Shown here piece by piece: positions 52,276 to 60,610 of a stretch of 64,000 nt of DNA. How positions within the stretch are numbered: position 1 is the stretch's first letter; each line of letters starts with the position of its first letter. The stretch comes from Candidatus Binatia bacterium (GTDB lineage: Bacteria > Desulfobacterota > Binatia > UBA1149 > JAJCZL01): assembly GCA_028278325.1 (NCBI GenBank), contig JANQEO010000151.1, positions 1-64,000 on the forward strand, given 5' to 3'. The notes under the pieces were generated by a model that was not told the DNA's origin, did no database searches, and saw only the letters and a program-made list of their open reading frames with translations. Both the position numbers and the translations under genes were made by a program.

Positions 52276-52351
52276 CTATGGTTAGATTATCGTCACCCTC
52301 AGAGCATAAATCCAATTGATAATTATGCTCAGATTGATAATCTAGAACTAT
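52276..52351. promoter_or_regulatory. Divergent oxyR / prx-grx regulatory region
   Basis: This AT-rich 76-bp span carries two direct copies of ATTGATAAT (52315-52323, 52333-52341; 18-bp period), an inverted GATTATC (52285-52291), and CTAT at 52276-52279 and 52348-52351. The half-site sequences resemble degenerate OxyR half-sites (ATAG/CTAT type). For oxyR, TTGATA (52316-52321) and TAATCT (52338-52343) form a -35/-10 pair 16 bp apart, ending 10 nt before the ATG, so the mRNA may be leaderless. Confidence 0.5.
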
Positions 52352-52353
52352 CA

Positions 52354-53247
52354 ATGCTGCCGTCTCTCAGACAGCTGGAATACTTCGTTGCCGTCGCCGA
52401 GTATCTGAGCTTCGGTGACGCTGCCGACGTCTGCCACGTCACCCAGCCCGGCCTGAGCGCGCAGATTCGCCAGCTCGAAGACTCGTTGCAGGTCAGGCTC
52501 TTCGAGCGCGACAGCCGCCGGGTCTTGCTCACCGGTGCGGGCGAAGCTTTGCTGCCGCGAGCCCGGCAGATTCTCACTGCGGCCGAAGAGCTGACCCAAG
52601 CCGCCGTCGCCTTCACCAAACCGCTCAGCGGAGATCTTCGCCTGGGCGTCATCCCGACAATCGCCCCTTACTTGCTGCCCAAGGTCATGCCTGAAGTGCG
52701 CAAGACCTACCCCGAACTACGCTTGCTGATCCGCGAACGCGGAACCTCGACTCTGCTGGAAGAACTCGCCGCGGGCAGTCTGGATTTATTGCTACTGGCC
52801 CTCGACGCCGACCTCGGCGATGTGCAGACCCACGAGCTGTTCGAGGATCCCTTCCTCCTGGCCGTCCCCGCCGGACACCCTCTGGCAAAGAAGAAGAAGG
52901 CTCGTGAGTCGGACCTCGAAGGCCAGGAGGTTCTTCTTCTCGAAGACGGGCATTGACTTCGCCGTCAGGCTCTCGCCGTGTGTGAGAGGGTGGGTGCAGA
53001 TGAGGTCGGGGACTTTCGCGCAAGCAGCCTGAGCACTCTCGCTCAGATGGTGGCGAGCGGAATCGGGGTTACACTACTGCCGTCGTTGGCAGCCGGTGTC
53101 GAGGTACGGTCGCGACGCAGCTCCGTACTAATACCCTTTGCGGGGCAAGCTCCTTATCGGCGCGTCGGCCTGGCCTGGCGAAAAACCAGCCCGCGCGGTG
53201 ATGAGTTCAAGCTCCTCGGCGAGTTGCTGCGTCCGTCCAAAGACTGA
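52354..53247 (+). CDS. oxyR: OxyR (LysR family) with in-frame UGA at the sensing cysteine: candidate selenoprotein
   Basis: A 297-aa LysR-type peroxide regulator if the TGA at 52954-52956 is read through. The ATG at 52354 starts the OxyR-like MLPSLRQLEYFVAVAEYLSF; the winged HTH includes HVTQPGLSAQIRQLEDSL. The effector domain contains LGVIPTIAPYLLPKVMPEVR and LLLLALDADLGDVQTHELFEDPFLLAV, very close to OxyR. E. coli OxyR has a DGHCLRDQ..GFC motif (Cys199, Cys208). Here the frame reads DGH-(TGA)-LRRQALAVC, so the TGA is residue 201 and the resolving Cys is residue 210, with the same spacing. The frame then continues without further stops through ADEVGDFRASSLSTLAQMV and GIGVTLLPSLAAG to TGA at 53245-53247. 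A hairpin follows the TGA (see next feature). Selenocysteine is inferred; a pseudogene or sequencing error is the alternative. It regulates the divergent prx-grx and probably dps. Confidence 0.85.
52970..52988 (+). ncRNA. SECIS-like stem-loop downstream of the oxyR UGA
   Basis: On the mRNA, 52970-52976 (CUCUCGC) pairs with 52982-52988 (GUGAGAG) in a 7-bp stem with one G-U pair, closing a 5-nt loop CGUGU. Below it a GG/GG internal loop and three more pairs (52965-52967 with 52991-52993) are possible. The loop starts 21 nt after the UGA and has G as its second base. This fits the described bacterial SECIS pattern: a small apical loop about 16-37 nt downstream with G among its first two bases. 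It was found by eye, not by a folding program. Confidence 0.55.
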
Positions 53248-53356
53248 GACGAGCCGGAGCCGGGCCTGAGATGGCCTTGGCGCTTGGCGGGTGCGCCGCC
53301 GGCGTGATAGATGATCGCCGCCCCAACCACGATTGCTTCTGTAGGGAGTTTCGAAC

Positions 53357-53956
53357 GTGGCCGATCTCGAGATTCGCACTGCCGCCCGTCACGAGTTGGG
53401 CGAGGCCTCGGCGGTCCTATCGCGCGGCATGCGCGACAATCCGGCCCACATAGCCGTCTTTGGTCATCAGCCGGAGGTGCGCCGCAAAGCTCTACGGCGC
53501 ATCTTTTCCACGATGCTTCCGTTGATGCCCCATCCGCCACTGGTCGGACTCCAAGACGGAACCATCGTTGCGGTCTGGGGAACGGCCGATCCCGGTAAGT
53601 GCCAGCCGGGTGGTCTGCAGAAACTACGGCTGCTACCTGCCGTGTTGGTGTGCGGACCACGCACGGCGTCCAGGGCTCTTACCTGGCTCAACGAGTGGTC
53701 CTCGCGCGATCTGAAGGAGCCCCACCACCATCTCGGGCCGGTCGGTGTCGACACCCACCTTCAAGGCAAAGGCATCGGCAGCCGGGTGATGGCCGCCTGG
53801 TGCAAGACGCTCGACGACAATCACGCTGTGGGCTACCTGGAGACCGACAAACCCGAGAACGTACGTTTCTACGGCAGGTTCGGCTTCGAGGTCATCGAGG
53901 AGGTGGCGGTCCTGGATACGCCGAACTGGTTCATGAGCCGCCCGGCTGCGGGCTGA
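53357..53956 (+). CDS. GNAT-family N-acetyltransferase
   Basis: A 199-aa GCN5-related acetyltransferase. Motif A is clear: HLGPVGVDTHLQGKGIGSRVMAAWCKTLD (Q-x-x-G-x-G/A acetyl-CoA loop GKGIG). The following AVGYLETDKPENVRFYGRFGFEVIEEVAV is the typical motif B strand-helix. The N-terminal half (AARHELGEASAVLSRGMRDNPAHIAVFG) resembles the GNAT subgroup of small-molecule or antibiotic acetyltransferases. The start is GTG at 53357 with GGGAG 8 nt upstream. The substrate is unknown. It follows oxyR by about 110 nt on the same strand. Confidence 0.9.
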   Translation: MADLEIRTAARHELGEASAVLSRGMRDNPAHIAVFGHQPEVRRKALRRIFSTMLPLMPHPPLVGLQDGTIVAVWGTADPGKCQPGGLQKLRLLPAVLVCGPRTASRALTWLNEWSSRDLKEPHHHLGPVGVDTHLQGKGIGSRVMAAWCKTLDDNHAVGYLETDKPENVRFYGRFGFEVIEEVAVLDTPNWFMSRPAAG

Positions 53957-54009
53957 CCGTCGCCGCGCAAAGTAGTCCTGCGGCCCCGGCATAGGTAGAG
54001 TAGTGGGCG

Positions 54010-56487
54010 GTGAAGCGAATCGCCGTCATCGTACTCGTATTCCTGGTAGCACTGGGCGGCCTGCTGGCCTTCGCTGCTGCCAACCTCAACTCCTACCTGA
54101 ACAACAACAAGGAAGCGCTGGCCGCGCGCGTTTCGGGTGTTCTCGGCCGTCCGGTCAGCTTCGAGAGTATCGCCGTCTCCCTGGCCGGCGGGCTCAGCGT
54201 CGACGTAGGCGATCTGGCCATCGGCGACGACCCCGCCTATTCGGATTCCGATTTCGTCCGTGCCGCGGGCGTTAGTGTTCGCATCAAGTTGTTGCCCGCC
54301 CTGTTCGGCCGCTACGAGGTCAAGCGCATAGCCTTGCAACGCCCCGACATCGTCTTGATTCGTGATGCTGCCGGGTTCAATGCCGACAGTCTCGGAGCCG
54401 GGCGGGGCGAGGCCGATGAAGAGCCCGGCGAAGCCGGTGCGGGTGCGGCTCTGGTCATCGCATTGTTCGACATCGCGGGTGGACGTCTCGAGCTGATCGA
54501 CCGCAGCAGCAGGCCGCCGTCTACCTTTACGATCGAGGATCTCGACGTCAGCGCCTCGGGGCTGAGGCCGGACACGGCTCTGGATTTCGTGGTTGCAGCG
54601 CGGGTGCTCGGTTCCGACAGCATCAACCTGAGAGCCCACGGTAACGTCGGACCTTTGAATCCCGCCGATTCCGCTGCGACTCCTCTGGATGTGAACTTGT
54701 CTTTGGATCCGATCGACGGAGCCGATCTTTCCAACCTCGGTTCCTTGGTCACGATGCCGGAAGAACTGAGCATGTCCGGACCGCTCACGGTCGAACTCCG
54801 TGCGGTCGGCACCCTCGCCGAACTACAAGCCGAGGCCGAGGTAGATACCTCGGGTGCGGCCGTCACATACGGATCGGCCTTTTCGAAGGCACGAGACGTG
54901 AGGATGGCGGTTGCGGTCGAAGCCCAACGCTATAGCGACATGATCGCGATCCGTAAGCTCGACATGGAAGCTGCCGGCGCACGTATCACCGGACAGGGCA
55001 CCATCGGTGTGGGCGAGAACGCTTCTTATAAGGTAGCGCTCACCGGCAGCGGCGTAGGCTTGTCGGGCTGGGACCGGATGTTCCCGGCTCTGGAAGGCAT
55101 GAGACTTTCAGGAAAGACCGACGTCGATCTGAGCGCGAGCGGGGCCAGAGGCGGCGGCGCTCCCGTGCTGACGGGCACGCTTGCCCTCGACGGCGCGGGC
55201 GTTCGCAGGGCCGGCATGCCGGCTGTGGAAGGCTTGTCGACGACGGTTACCTTCACCCAGAAGTCGATCACGATGGCGCCCGCCGACTTCAAACTCGCCG
55301 GTTCGCCGGCACGATTGTCAGCGCGCGTAGACGACCTCGATGATCCGGCCTTGCGATGTTCGCTGACGGCCGCTGAGCTTTACCCCGCGGCTTTCGGCGC
55401 GGGAGCGGTCAGGCCGCGCAGGAAAGAAGTCATACGCGGCCTCGAGCTCGACGGTATCCTGCGCCAAGGAGAATCGGGCGCGCGTTTTGCCGGCCAGGTT
55501 CGTTCTGTTTCGGGTACGCTTCGCAACTATGATTACCGCGAACTCAACGCCAGCGTTCGCTATCAGGACGGGCGTGCCACCCTTGCGCCCATGAGTTTGC
55601 AAGCCTACGGCGGAGCGCTCAGCGGTAGCGGCCACTACGACATCACCGACGCCGACAATCCACGCTTCGCCATGGATCTGGAAGGCACCGACATACGGCT
55701 CGGCGATCTCGTCACGGCTCAGACGGGAGGGGCCGAAGGCGTCGTAGAAGGACTGCTCGACCTGTCGGTGTCGGTCGCCGGATCGGGCAAGGAGTGGGTG
55801 AGCATTCGTAACGCTCTCAACGGCAACGGCAGCTTCGGCCTGCGTGACGGCGCCATCAAAGATGTCAATCTGGCCGAAGGAGTGTTGCAGGGCATTACCG
55901 GCGTGCCCGGGCTGTCATCGTTGCTATCCGAGGATCTGCGCCGCGACTACCCCGGCTTGTTTACGACCGGCGATACGCATTTCGAAGACCTCAGGGCAGG
56001 GTTTCGAATGGTCGCCGGGCGTATGATCACGGACGACGTCGTTCTAAAGGCGACCGATTACATCGTACGCGGCAAGGGCAGCATCGGTTTGGATCAAAGT
56101 GTGGACGTTGCGGCGGAGTTCATCGCCGGCGACGGCTTGAACCAGGCTCTCATGAAGAAGGTGGGCGAGCTACGTTATCTCACGGGTGGGTCGGGGCGCA
56201 TCGAGATTCCCTTCGGTCTCGAGGGCAAGCTTCCCGGGGCCCGCCCCAAGGTGGATCAGAAGTTCGTGCAGCGCGCTCTGGGCAGGGCCATCGTCGGTGG
56301 TCTGGTCGAGCAATTGCTCGGGCCAAGCGGCGGTAGCAACGCCGACGACACCGGCAGCCCTGCCAATGCCGACAGCAGCAGCCCGGGCAACGCGGATAGC
56401 GGAAGCAACCAGGGTGACGGACAGCGCGGCGGCACTTTGTTCGACCTCCTGGGTCTGCCCCCGCCGCCCGACTCCAACTTCCGCTGA
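54010..56487 (+). CDS. AsmA-family envelope protein
   Basis: An 825-aa AsmA-family protein anchored by an N-terminal transmembrane helix (RIAVIVLVFLVALGGLLAFAAA). AsmA-type proteins are long beta-groove proteins implicated in phospholipid transport between membranes. Recognised segments are RVSGVLGRPVSFESIAVSLAGGLSVDVGDLAI (N-terminal AsmA), long repeated beta-strand patterns, and the conserved C-terminal AsmA_2-like block GNGSFGLRDGAIKDVNLAEGVLQGI ... THFEDLRAGFRMVAGRMITDDVVLKATDYIVRGKGSIGLD. A low-complexity Asn/Gly/Asp/Ser tail follows. It starts with GTG at 54010 and is followed 5 nt later by the GT87 gene, suggesting an operon for envelope lipids or glycans. Confidence 0.9.
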   Translation: MKRIAVIVLVFLVALGGLLAFAAANLNSYLNNNKEALAARVSGVLGRPVSFESIAVSLAGGLSVDVGDLAIGDDPAYSDSDFVRAAGVSVRIKLLPALFGRYEVKRIALQRPDIVLIRDAAGFNADSLGAGRGEADEEPGEAGAGAALVIALFDIAGGRLELIDRSSRPPSTFTIEDLDVSASGLRPDTALDFVVAARVLGSDSINLRAHGNVGPLNPADSAATPLDVNLSLDPIDGADLSNLGSLVTMPEELSMSGPLTVELRAVGTLAELQAEAEVDTSGAAVTYGSAFSKARDVRMAVAVEAQRYSDMIAIRKLDMEAAGARITGQGTIGVGENASYKVALTGSGVGLSGWDRMFPALEGMRLSGKTDVDLSASGARGGGAPVLTGTLALDGAGVRRAGMPAVEGLSTTVTFTQKSITMAPADFKLAGSPARLSARVDDLDDPALRCSLTAAELYPAAFGAGAVRPRRKEVIRGLELDGILRQGESGARFAGQVRSVSGTLRNYDYRELNASVRYQDGRATLAPMSLQAYGGALSGSGHYDITDADNPRFAMDLEGTDIRLGDLVTAQTGGAEGVVEGLLDLSVSVAGSGKEWVSIRNALNGNGSFGLRDGAIKDVNLAEGVLQGITGVPGLSSLLSEDLRRDYPGLFTTGDTHFEDLRAGFRMVAGRMITDDVVLKATDYIVRGKGSIGLDQSVDVAAEFIAGDGLNQALMKKVGELRYLTGGSGRIEIPFGLEGKLPGARPKVDQKFVQRALGRAIVGGLVEQLLGPSGGSNADDTGSPANADSSSPGNADSGSNQGDGQRGGTLFDLLGLPPPPDSNFR

Positions 56488-56492
56488 TTGTC

Positions 56493-57743
56493 GTGAACCC
56501 CCAGTGGAAAACGGCGCTGGCGGCGCTCTTATTCGTGGCCGCGGCGGGCCTGATCGGTTACCGGGCCATGCAAAACCTCAACGTACCCGGCCAGCCGGTT
56601 GCGGCCGGGCACGGGCTCATCGATTTCCGCGACGCGGTCTACTATCCGAGCAAGGCCGTCATCGACGGAATCAATCCGTATGACGCCGACACCTATCGGC
56701 CCCATTATCCTGTCACTCATTCCTTTCCGCCCTACTCGCCATTGAGCCTCTTGGTTCACCTGCCTTTTGCGTGGCTCGACTTCGACAAGGCCCAGGCGGT
56801 CTACTTCGTGTTCTCGATCCTACTGGTTCTGGCTCTGTCGGCACTGAGCCTGCGCTTGTGCGGGTTGCCCGGCGCGGCCGCCGCCGCGTTCTTGTTGGCA
56901 ACCTTTATGGTTCTTGGACGTCCCGGGCATTGGGGCCTCGTCCTCGGTCAGGTCGTGCCGCAACTGGCCATCGCTACTTTCGTCGCCTTGGGCTTTGCGC
57001 GCAGCCGGCCATTGTTGTCGGGACTGGGCCTGGCACTGGCGACCATCAAACCCACCTACGGGGTTCCGCTTGCCATCCTCATGCTGGTGAGGGGCGACAA
57101 GCGAGCAGTTGCAGCAGGTATATTGGTAGCGGCCGTGCTTACCGGTGCCGTCACTGCGCGCTTGGCGGTCATCGACGGTCCGGCGTCTTTGATGGAGTCT
57201 TTCGAGCAGAGTGTGACCACGAGGGAAAGCACGCCGGAGAAGACGCCGGCCGGCTCCTTGCTGCGTGTCGATGTGGTGTCGCTTACCGCCCGCCTGACCG
57301 GCAGTTCCCCGGGGGTGGCCGGGAGGCTTGCCTTGTTTGGAGTCGTGATCGGTGCTGCCGCGGTGCCTTTGCGCCGCCTCGTGGGCGTGGGCTCACCGGC
57401 GGCAAGCTTGTTGTCGAGTTCGATCGTCTGCGTGACGATGCTCCTTTGTGCCTACCACCAACAGTACGATTGCCTGCTGCTCGTTCTTCCGCTGGTCGCA
57501 GTCACCGCCCGGCCGGACGCAGGTGGGCTTCCGTTGCCGCCGGTGCAGCGCTGGACGGCAGCGCTGTTGCTCGCGCTTCCCTTCCTCAACTACGTGGCGT
57601 CTTACACGGGAGCGGGCGCACTCGGTTTGGGCCGCGACGGTATCGGGATAGCGAGCACGATCAACGGCGTGGCGTTGATCGCCGCGTTGGCACTGTTGAT
57701 CTCAGCCGCCTACGCGCCGCAGTCCCGCGACGCCGGCGATTGA
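56493..57743 (+). CDS. GT87-like (DUF2029) polyprenyl-phosphate-dependent mannosyl/glycosyltransferase
   Basis: A 416-aa integral membrane protein with about ten hydrophobic helices, typical of the GT-C superfamily glycosyltransferase 87 (DUF2029) group. Conserved features are the Asp in LIDFRDAVYYPSKAVIDGINPYDADTYR, the FPPYSPLSLLVHLPFAWLDFDKA loop and the central LALATIKPTYGVPLAILML. Such enzymes transfer sugars from polyprenyl-phosphate donors outside the cytoplasm. The start GTG at 56493 lies 5 nt after the asmA stop. The exact sugar and acceptor are unknown. Confidence 0.88.
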   Translation: MNPQWKTALAALLFVAAAGLIGYRAMQNLNVPGQPVAAGHGLIDFRDAVYYPSKAVIDGINPYDADTYRPHYPVTHSFPPYSPLSLLVHLPFAWLDFDKAQAVYFVFSILLVLALSALSLRLCGLPGAAAAAFLLATFMVLGRPGHWGLVLGQVVPQLAIATFVALGFARSRPLLSGLGLALATIKPTYGVPLAILMLVRGDKRAVAAGILVAAVLTGAVTARLAVIDGPASLMESFEQSVTTRESTPEKTPAGSLLRVDVVSLTARLTGSSPGVAGRLALFGVVIGAAAVPLRRLVGVGSPAASLLSSSIVCVTMLLCAYHQQYDCLLLVLPLVAVTARPDAGGLPLPPVQRWTAALLLALPFLNYVASYTGAGALGLGRDGIGIASTINGVALIAALALLISAAYAPQSRDAGD

Positions 57744-57756
57744 GAGGGCCTCGGTG

Positions 57757-59241
57757 TCAGAGCTTATGTCTGAGGAGCTTGCCGGTCTCACTCTTGGGTA
57801 ACTCTTCGGCGAACTCGATACGGCTGGGAATTTTGAAATCCGCTATGCGCGGCTTGCAGTGGTCGACGATGTCTTGCTCGTTACATTCACCGGCGGGCAC
57901 GACTACACAACGAACTATGTCATCGCCGTGAGGGCCCGGGGCCCCGACCACCGCGACTTCGGCAACCTTGTCCATCGACAGGATGGCCTCTTCGACCTCT
58001 AGAGGGTTGACCTTGTAGCCGCCCCGGTTGATCAGAAATTTCTTTCGACCGGTGAGCGTTATGCATCCGTCGGGAGCTTTTCGGCCCAAGTCGCCGGAGA
58101 GATAGAACCCTTCGTGGAAGCTGGAGGCGTTGGCTTCCGGGTTGCCCTCGTAACCGTCGATGGCGCAGGGGCTCGATATGGCGACTTCACCCTCGACATC
58201 CGGCCCAACCGGCTGCTTGTTCTCATCGACGATTTCCACGCGCACGTCCGGTAAAGGCATGCCTACGGAACCCATGCAGTCTAAGGGGTCGTCGTGGGTG
58301 TTGACGCTGATCGTGCCCGTCTCGGTGGAGCCGTAGAGCTGGCGAATGGTGACGCCGTAATTTTCGTGAAAGCGCTGGTTGTCGTCGGGCAGCAGCGGGG
58401 CGCTGGCTGAGAACGCTGTGCGGATGCTGGATAGGTCGATTTCTCCGCGCCGTGGAGTGTTGGCCAGGATCACGAACATGTAGGGCACCGCTCCGAAGTA
58501 GGTGATTCTCTCCCGCGAGATGGTCTCGAGCGCCCCGCGCCGGGCGAACTTGGCAACCGGATATAGCCGGCCTCCCACATACATGGAGGTCATCATGGTG
58601 CGCACCAGCCCGTTTACATGGGTGAAGGGTGCGGCTCCGAGTAAGCGATCGTCCTCGCCGAGATCAAAGACCGCTGCGAGTCTCTCCAATTCGAAGGACA
58701 GTTGTGAGTGGGTGCGTATGACCCGCTTGGGAGCGCCGGTCGAACCGGAAGTGTACTGGTGGAGCAGGGCGGGCGAGTCGGTGCTCGCGGCCGGTGGAGG
58801 CGCAGCGCTTCCCTCCGACAAGGTTCTGCAAGATTGATCGCGGTTGATGACCAGCAGAGAAGGCGGGTCCTCGAGCTGCGCCAGTGCCTCCTGCGCAGCT
58901 TCGACCAGGTCCGGCGTAACCACGAGAGCTGCCGCCGAGGTGTCGCCGAGGTAGTACACAAGTTCTTGGGTCCGGTAACGCGTGTTGAGCGGAGCGACAA
59001 CCCCTCCACAGCGGGCGATTCCGTGGAAGGCTGCAACGTAGGCTGCCGAGTTGGGCACCATCAGGCCGACCCTCTGTCCCTCGGCCAAGCCCAGCGCTTC
59101 CAGATCGCAGCTGACGGTCTGAGACCAAGCTTGCAGGCTCTGATAGGAGATCTCGTGGTCGTCCTCTTTGACGGCGATACGCGTCGGCGCCGCATCGGCG
59201 GTGGCGTCGAAGTGGTCGCTGATGGTGCGTGCCGTAGTCAT
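57757..59241 (-). CDS. AMP-forming acyl-CoA synthetase / acyl-ACP ligase-like enzyme
   Basis: A 494-aa adenylate-forming enzyme. The P-loop motif is LLHQYTSGSTGAPKRVIRTH, the A5 motif YGSTETGTISVN, the A7 motif LSGDLGRKAPDG, the hinge and A8 motif FLINRGGYKVNPLEVEEAIL, and the A10 Lys SETGKLLRHKL at the C-terminus. The enzyme activates a carboxylic acid as acyl-AMP and transfers it to CoA or, given the ACP gene in the same operon, perhaps to a carrier protein. It is the last gene of the minus-strand operon, starting 6 nt after the acyltransferase stop. Confidence 0.92.
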   Translation of the reverse strand: MTTARTISDHFDATADAAPTRIAVKEDDHEISYQSLQAWSQTVSCDLEALGLAEGQRVGLMVPNSAAYVAAFHGIARCGGVVAPLNTRYRTQELVYYLGDTSAAALVVTPDLVEAAQEALAQLEDPPSLLVINRDQSCRTLSEGSAAPPPAASTDSPALLHQYTSGSTGAPKRVIRTHSQLSFELERLAAVFDLGEDDRLLGAAPFTHVNGLVRTMMTSMYVGGRLYPVAKFARRGALETISRERITYFGAVPYMFVILANTPRRGEIDLSSIRTAFSASAPLLPDDNQRFHENYGVTIRQLYGSTETGTISVNTHDDPLDCMGSVGMPLPDVRVEIVDENKQPVGPDVEGEVAISSPCAIDGYEGNPEANASSFHEGFYLSGDLGRKAPDGCITLTGRKKFLINRGGYKVNPLEVEEAILSMDKVAEVAVVGAPGPHGDDIVRCVVVPAGECNEQDIVDHCKPRIADFKIPSRIEFAEELPKSETGKLLRHKL

Positions 59242-59247
59242 GACGGT

Positions 59248-60237
59248 TCAGCCGGTGGCGCTTGCCGGTTCGCTCTGCGCTGCGGGCTCGCGCGACATGT
59301 GGTACCAGCCGCTCCATAGATGCGGGTAGCGCAAGACGTAGGATTCGAGAAGCCGGCAGTATTGTCTGACGACATCCTCGTCGCGCCCGCGGCCGCTGCT
59401 TCCCGCCGACGGTTGCAGGGGCGGCTCTATGCTGATCCTGAAGTGTCCGGGGCCGTCAGGGATGGTGAATACCGGCAACAATGCGGCGCCGGTGCTGCGC
59501 GCGAGACTGACAGGGCCTGAGGCGATCGAGATAGTTCCTTCCATGAAGTGAAGGTCGAAAACCCGCTGGCCAACTTCACCACAGCGCATCGACACGAGCC
59601 CACCCTGCTTGAGCCGCCGCTCGAGCGTTCTGAGGTAGCCTAGCGATCCCTCCAGCGGGACGGTGATGCGTTCCTTGATGTAGCGGTTCTCGATGGCCGT
59701 GCGCAGAGGGCTCAGAAACTTCATGCCGAAGCGCGAACGTGTCCAGAGATAGCAGCTGTTGGGTGAGAAGCCGCGCGAAAAGGCGCTCAAGTGCGTTACG
59801 TCCAGCCCCGCTTGGTGGAGGCCGACCTTGGTCGCGATGTCGCTATAGGTGAACGGGCATACCCACAGCACGCATCCACGGCCGGCGGCGCGGGCTTCCT
59901 CGATCTGGCCCATTCCCTTGATGTCGAAGGTCGGCCGCCAACCGCCCGGGCGGTAGTCGCGCAAAAGCTGTAAGCGCTCTTCCATGTATCCGTCCATGAT
60001 GGCGATCCTCAGCGTTTCGAAACTCACGTCGAGCTGCCGCGGCCCGGTTATGCGGCGCAGTGTTTCGGTTCTTGCCTTGGTGACGTCAGGTCCGAGGCGG
60101 GCAATGACGATGCTGATCGCGCGGCTGATTCGCGGCCACCAACTCTGAGGCGTAAGCCAGGACAACGGCAGCAATACTGCGATTGCGACCAGGTCGGTCA
60201 GATCGGTGCGCGTCATCCGTCTGATGGAGTCGGACAT
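59248..60237 (-). CDS. LpxL/HtrB-like lysophospholipid acyltransferase
   Basis: A 329-aa protein of the lipid A lauroyl acyltransferase family. An N-terminal hydrophobic segment (LVAIAVLLPLSWLTPQSW) leads into the long family domain with ARAAGRGCVLWVCPFTYSD, KERITVPLEGSLGYLRTLERRLKQGGLVSMRCGEVGQRVFDLHFMEGTISIASGPVSLARSTGAALLPVF, and a C-terminal YVLRYPHLWSGWYHMSR. The usual catalytic H-x4-(D/E) is altered: the segment reads PFTYSD, with Pro in place of His. It may therefore use a different mechanism, act on a carrier-bound acyl group, or be inactive. It lies between the ACP and ligase genes. Confidence 0.85.
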   Translation of the reverse strand: MSDSIRRMTRTDLTDLVAIAVLLPLSWLTPQSWWPRISRAISIVIARLGPDVTKARTETLRRITGPRQLDVSFETLRIAIMDGYMEERLQLLRDYRPGGWRPTFDIKGMGQIEEARAAGRGCVLWVCPFTYSDIATKVGLHQAGLDVTHLSAFSRGFSPNSCYLWTRSRFGMKFLSPLRTAIENRYIKERITVPLEGSLGYLRTLERRLKQGGLVSMRCGEVGQRVFDLHFMEGTISIASGPVSLARSTGAALLPVFTIPDGPGHFRISIEPPLQPSAGSSGRGRDEDVVRQYCRLLESYVLRYPHLWSGWYHMSREPAAQSEPASATG

Positions 60238-60315
60238 CAGATAGTATTGTTACCACCGCCGCCTCCCGCCTATCAATTTGCGGGCGGCGGGCTTCGCATC
60301 CGCTGTGCGCAGCGC

Positions 60316-60579
60316 CTAGTCGAGTCGCCGCGCGACGAAGTCGATAATGGTGCCTATGGTGGCGAACTGTTCGGGCTCCAACTCGTCGTCGTCGATGGTG
60401 AGGCCGAAAGTTTCCTCGATCGCTGACACCAGAGTCAGGACTTCCACGGAATCCAAGCCGATCCCTTTGCCCAGTAGCCCGGTATCATCGTCGAGCGTCC
60501 CGGCGCCGGCATCCAACTCGAACTCACGATCGAGGATTTCGCGGATTCGCCCGCCTATGTCGGCTCTGTCGACGCTCAT
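60316..60579 (-). CDS. Acyl carrier protein
   Basis: An 87-aa acyl carrier protein with the phosphopantetheine-attachment motif GLLGKGIGLDSVEVLTLVSAIEE (Ser in GLDSVE) and an acidic C-terminal half ending FATIGTIIDFVARRLD. The in-frame ATG at 60579 is preferred because it gives a standard ACP length; an upstream GTG at 60597 would add six residues. The cluster contains no ketosynthase, so the ACP more likely carries an acid activated by the adjacent ligase and handed to the LpxL-like acyltransferase. It sits between the monooxygenase and acyltransferase genes. Confidence 0.9.
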   Translation of the reverse strand: MSVDRADIGGRIREILDREFELDAGAGTLDDDTGLLGKGIGLDSVEVLTLVSAIEETFGLTIDDDELEPEQFATIGTIIDFVARRLD

Positions 60580-60610
60580 GGGAGGCGGGTGCTCCACGGA
60601 TGGGGGGCAT

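Noticed and set aside
51561..52319. Plus-strand frame of 252 codons opposite prx-grx
   Set aside because: Antisense shadow of the peroxiredoxin-glutaredoxin gene, which has intact catalytic motifs.
52357..53247. oxyR as two genes or a frameshifted pseudogene
   Set aside because: The two parts are in the same frame, and the only interruption is one TGA at the sensing Cys codon. I therefore annotated one recoded gene, keeping pseudogene or sequencing error as the stated alternative.
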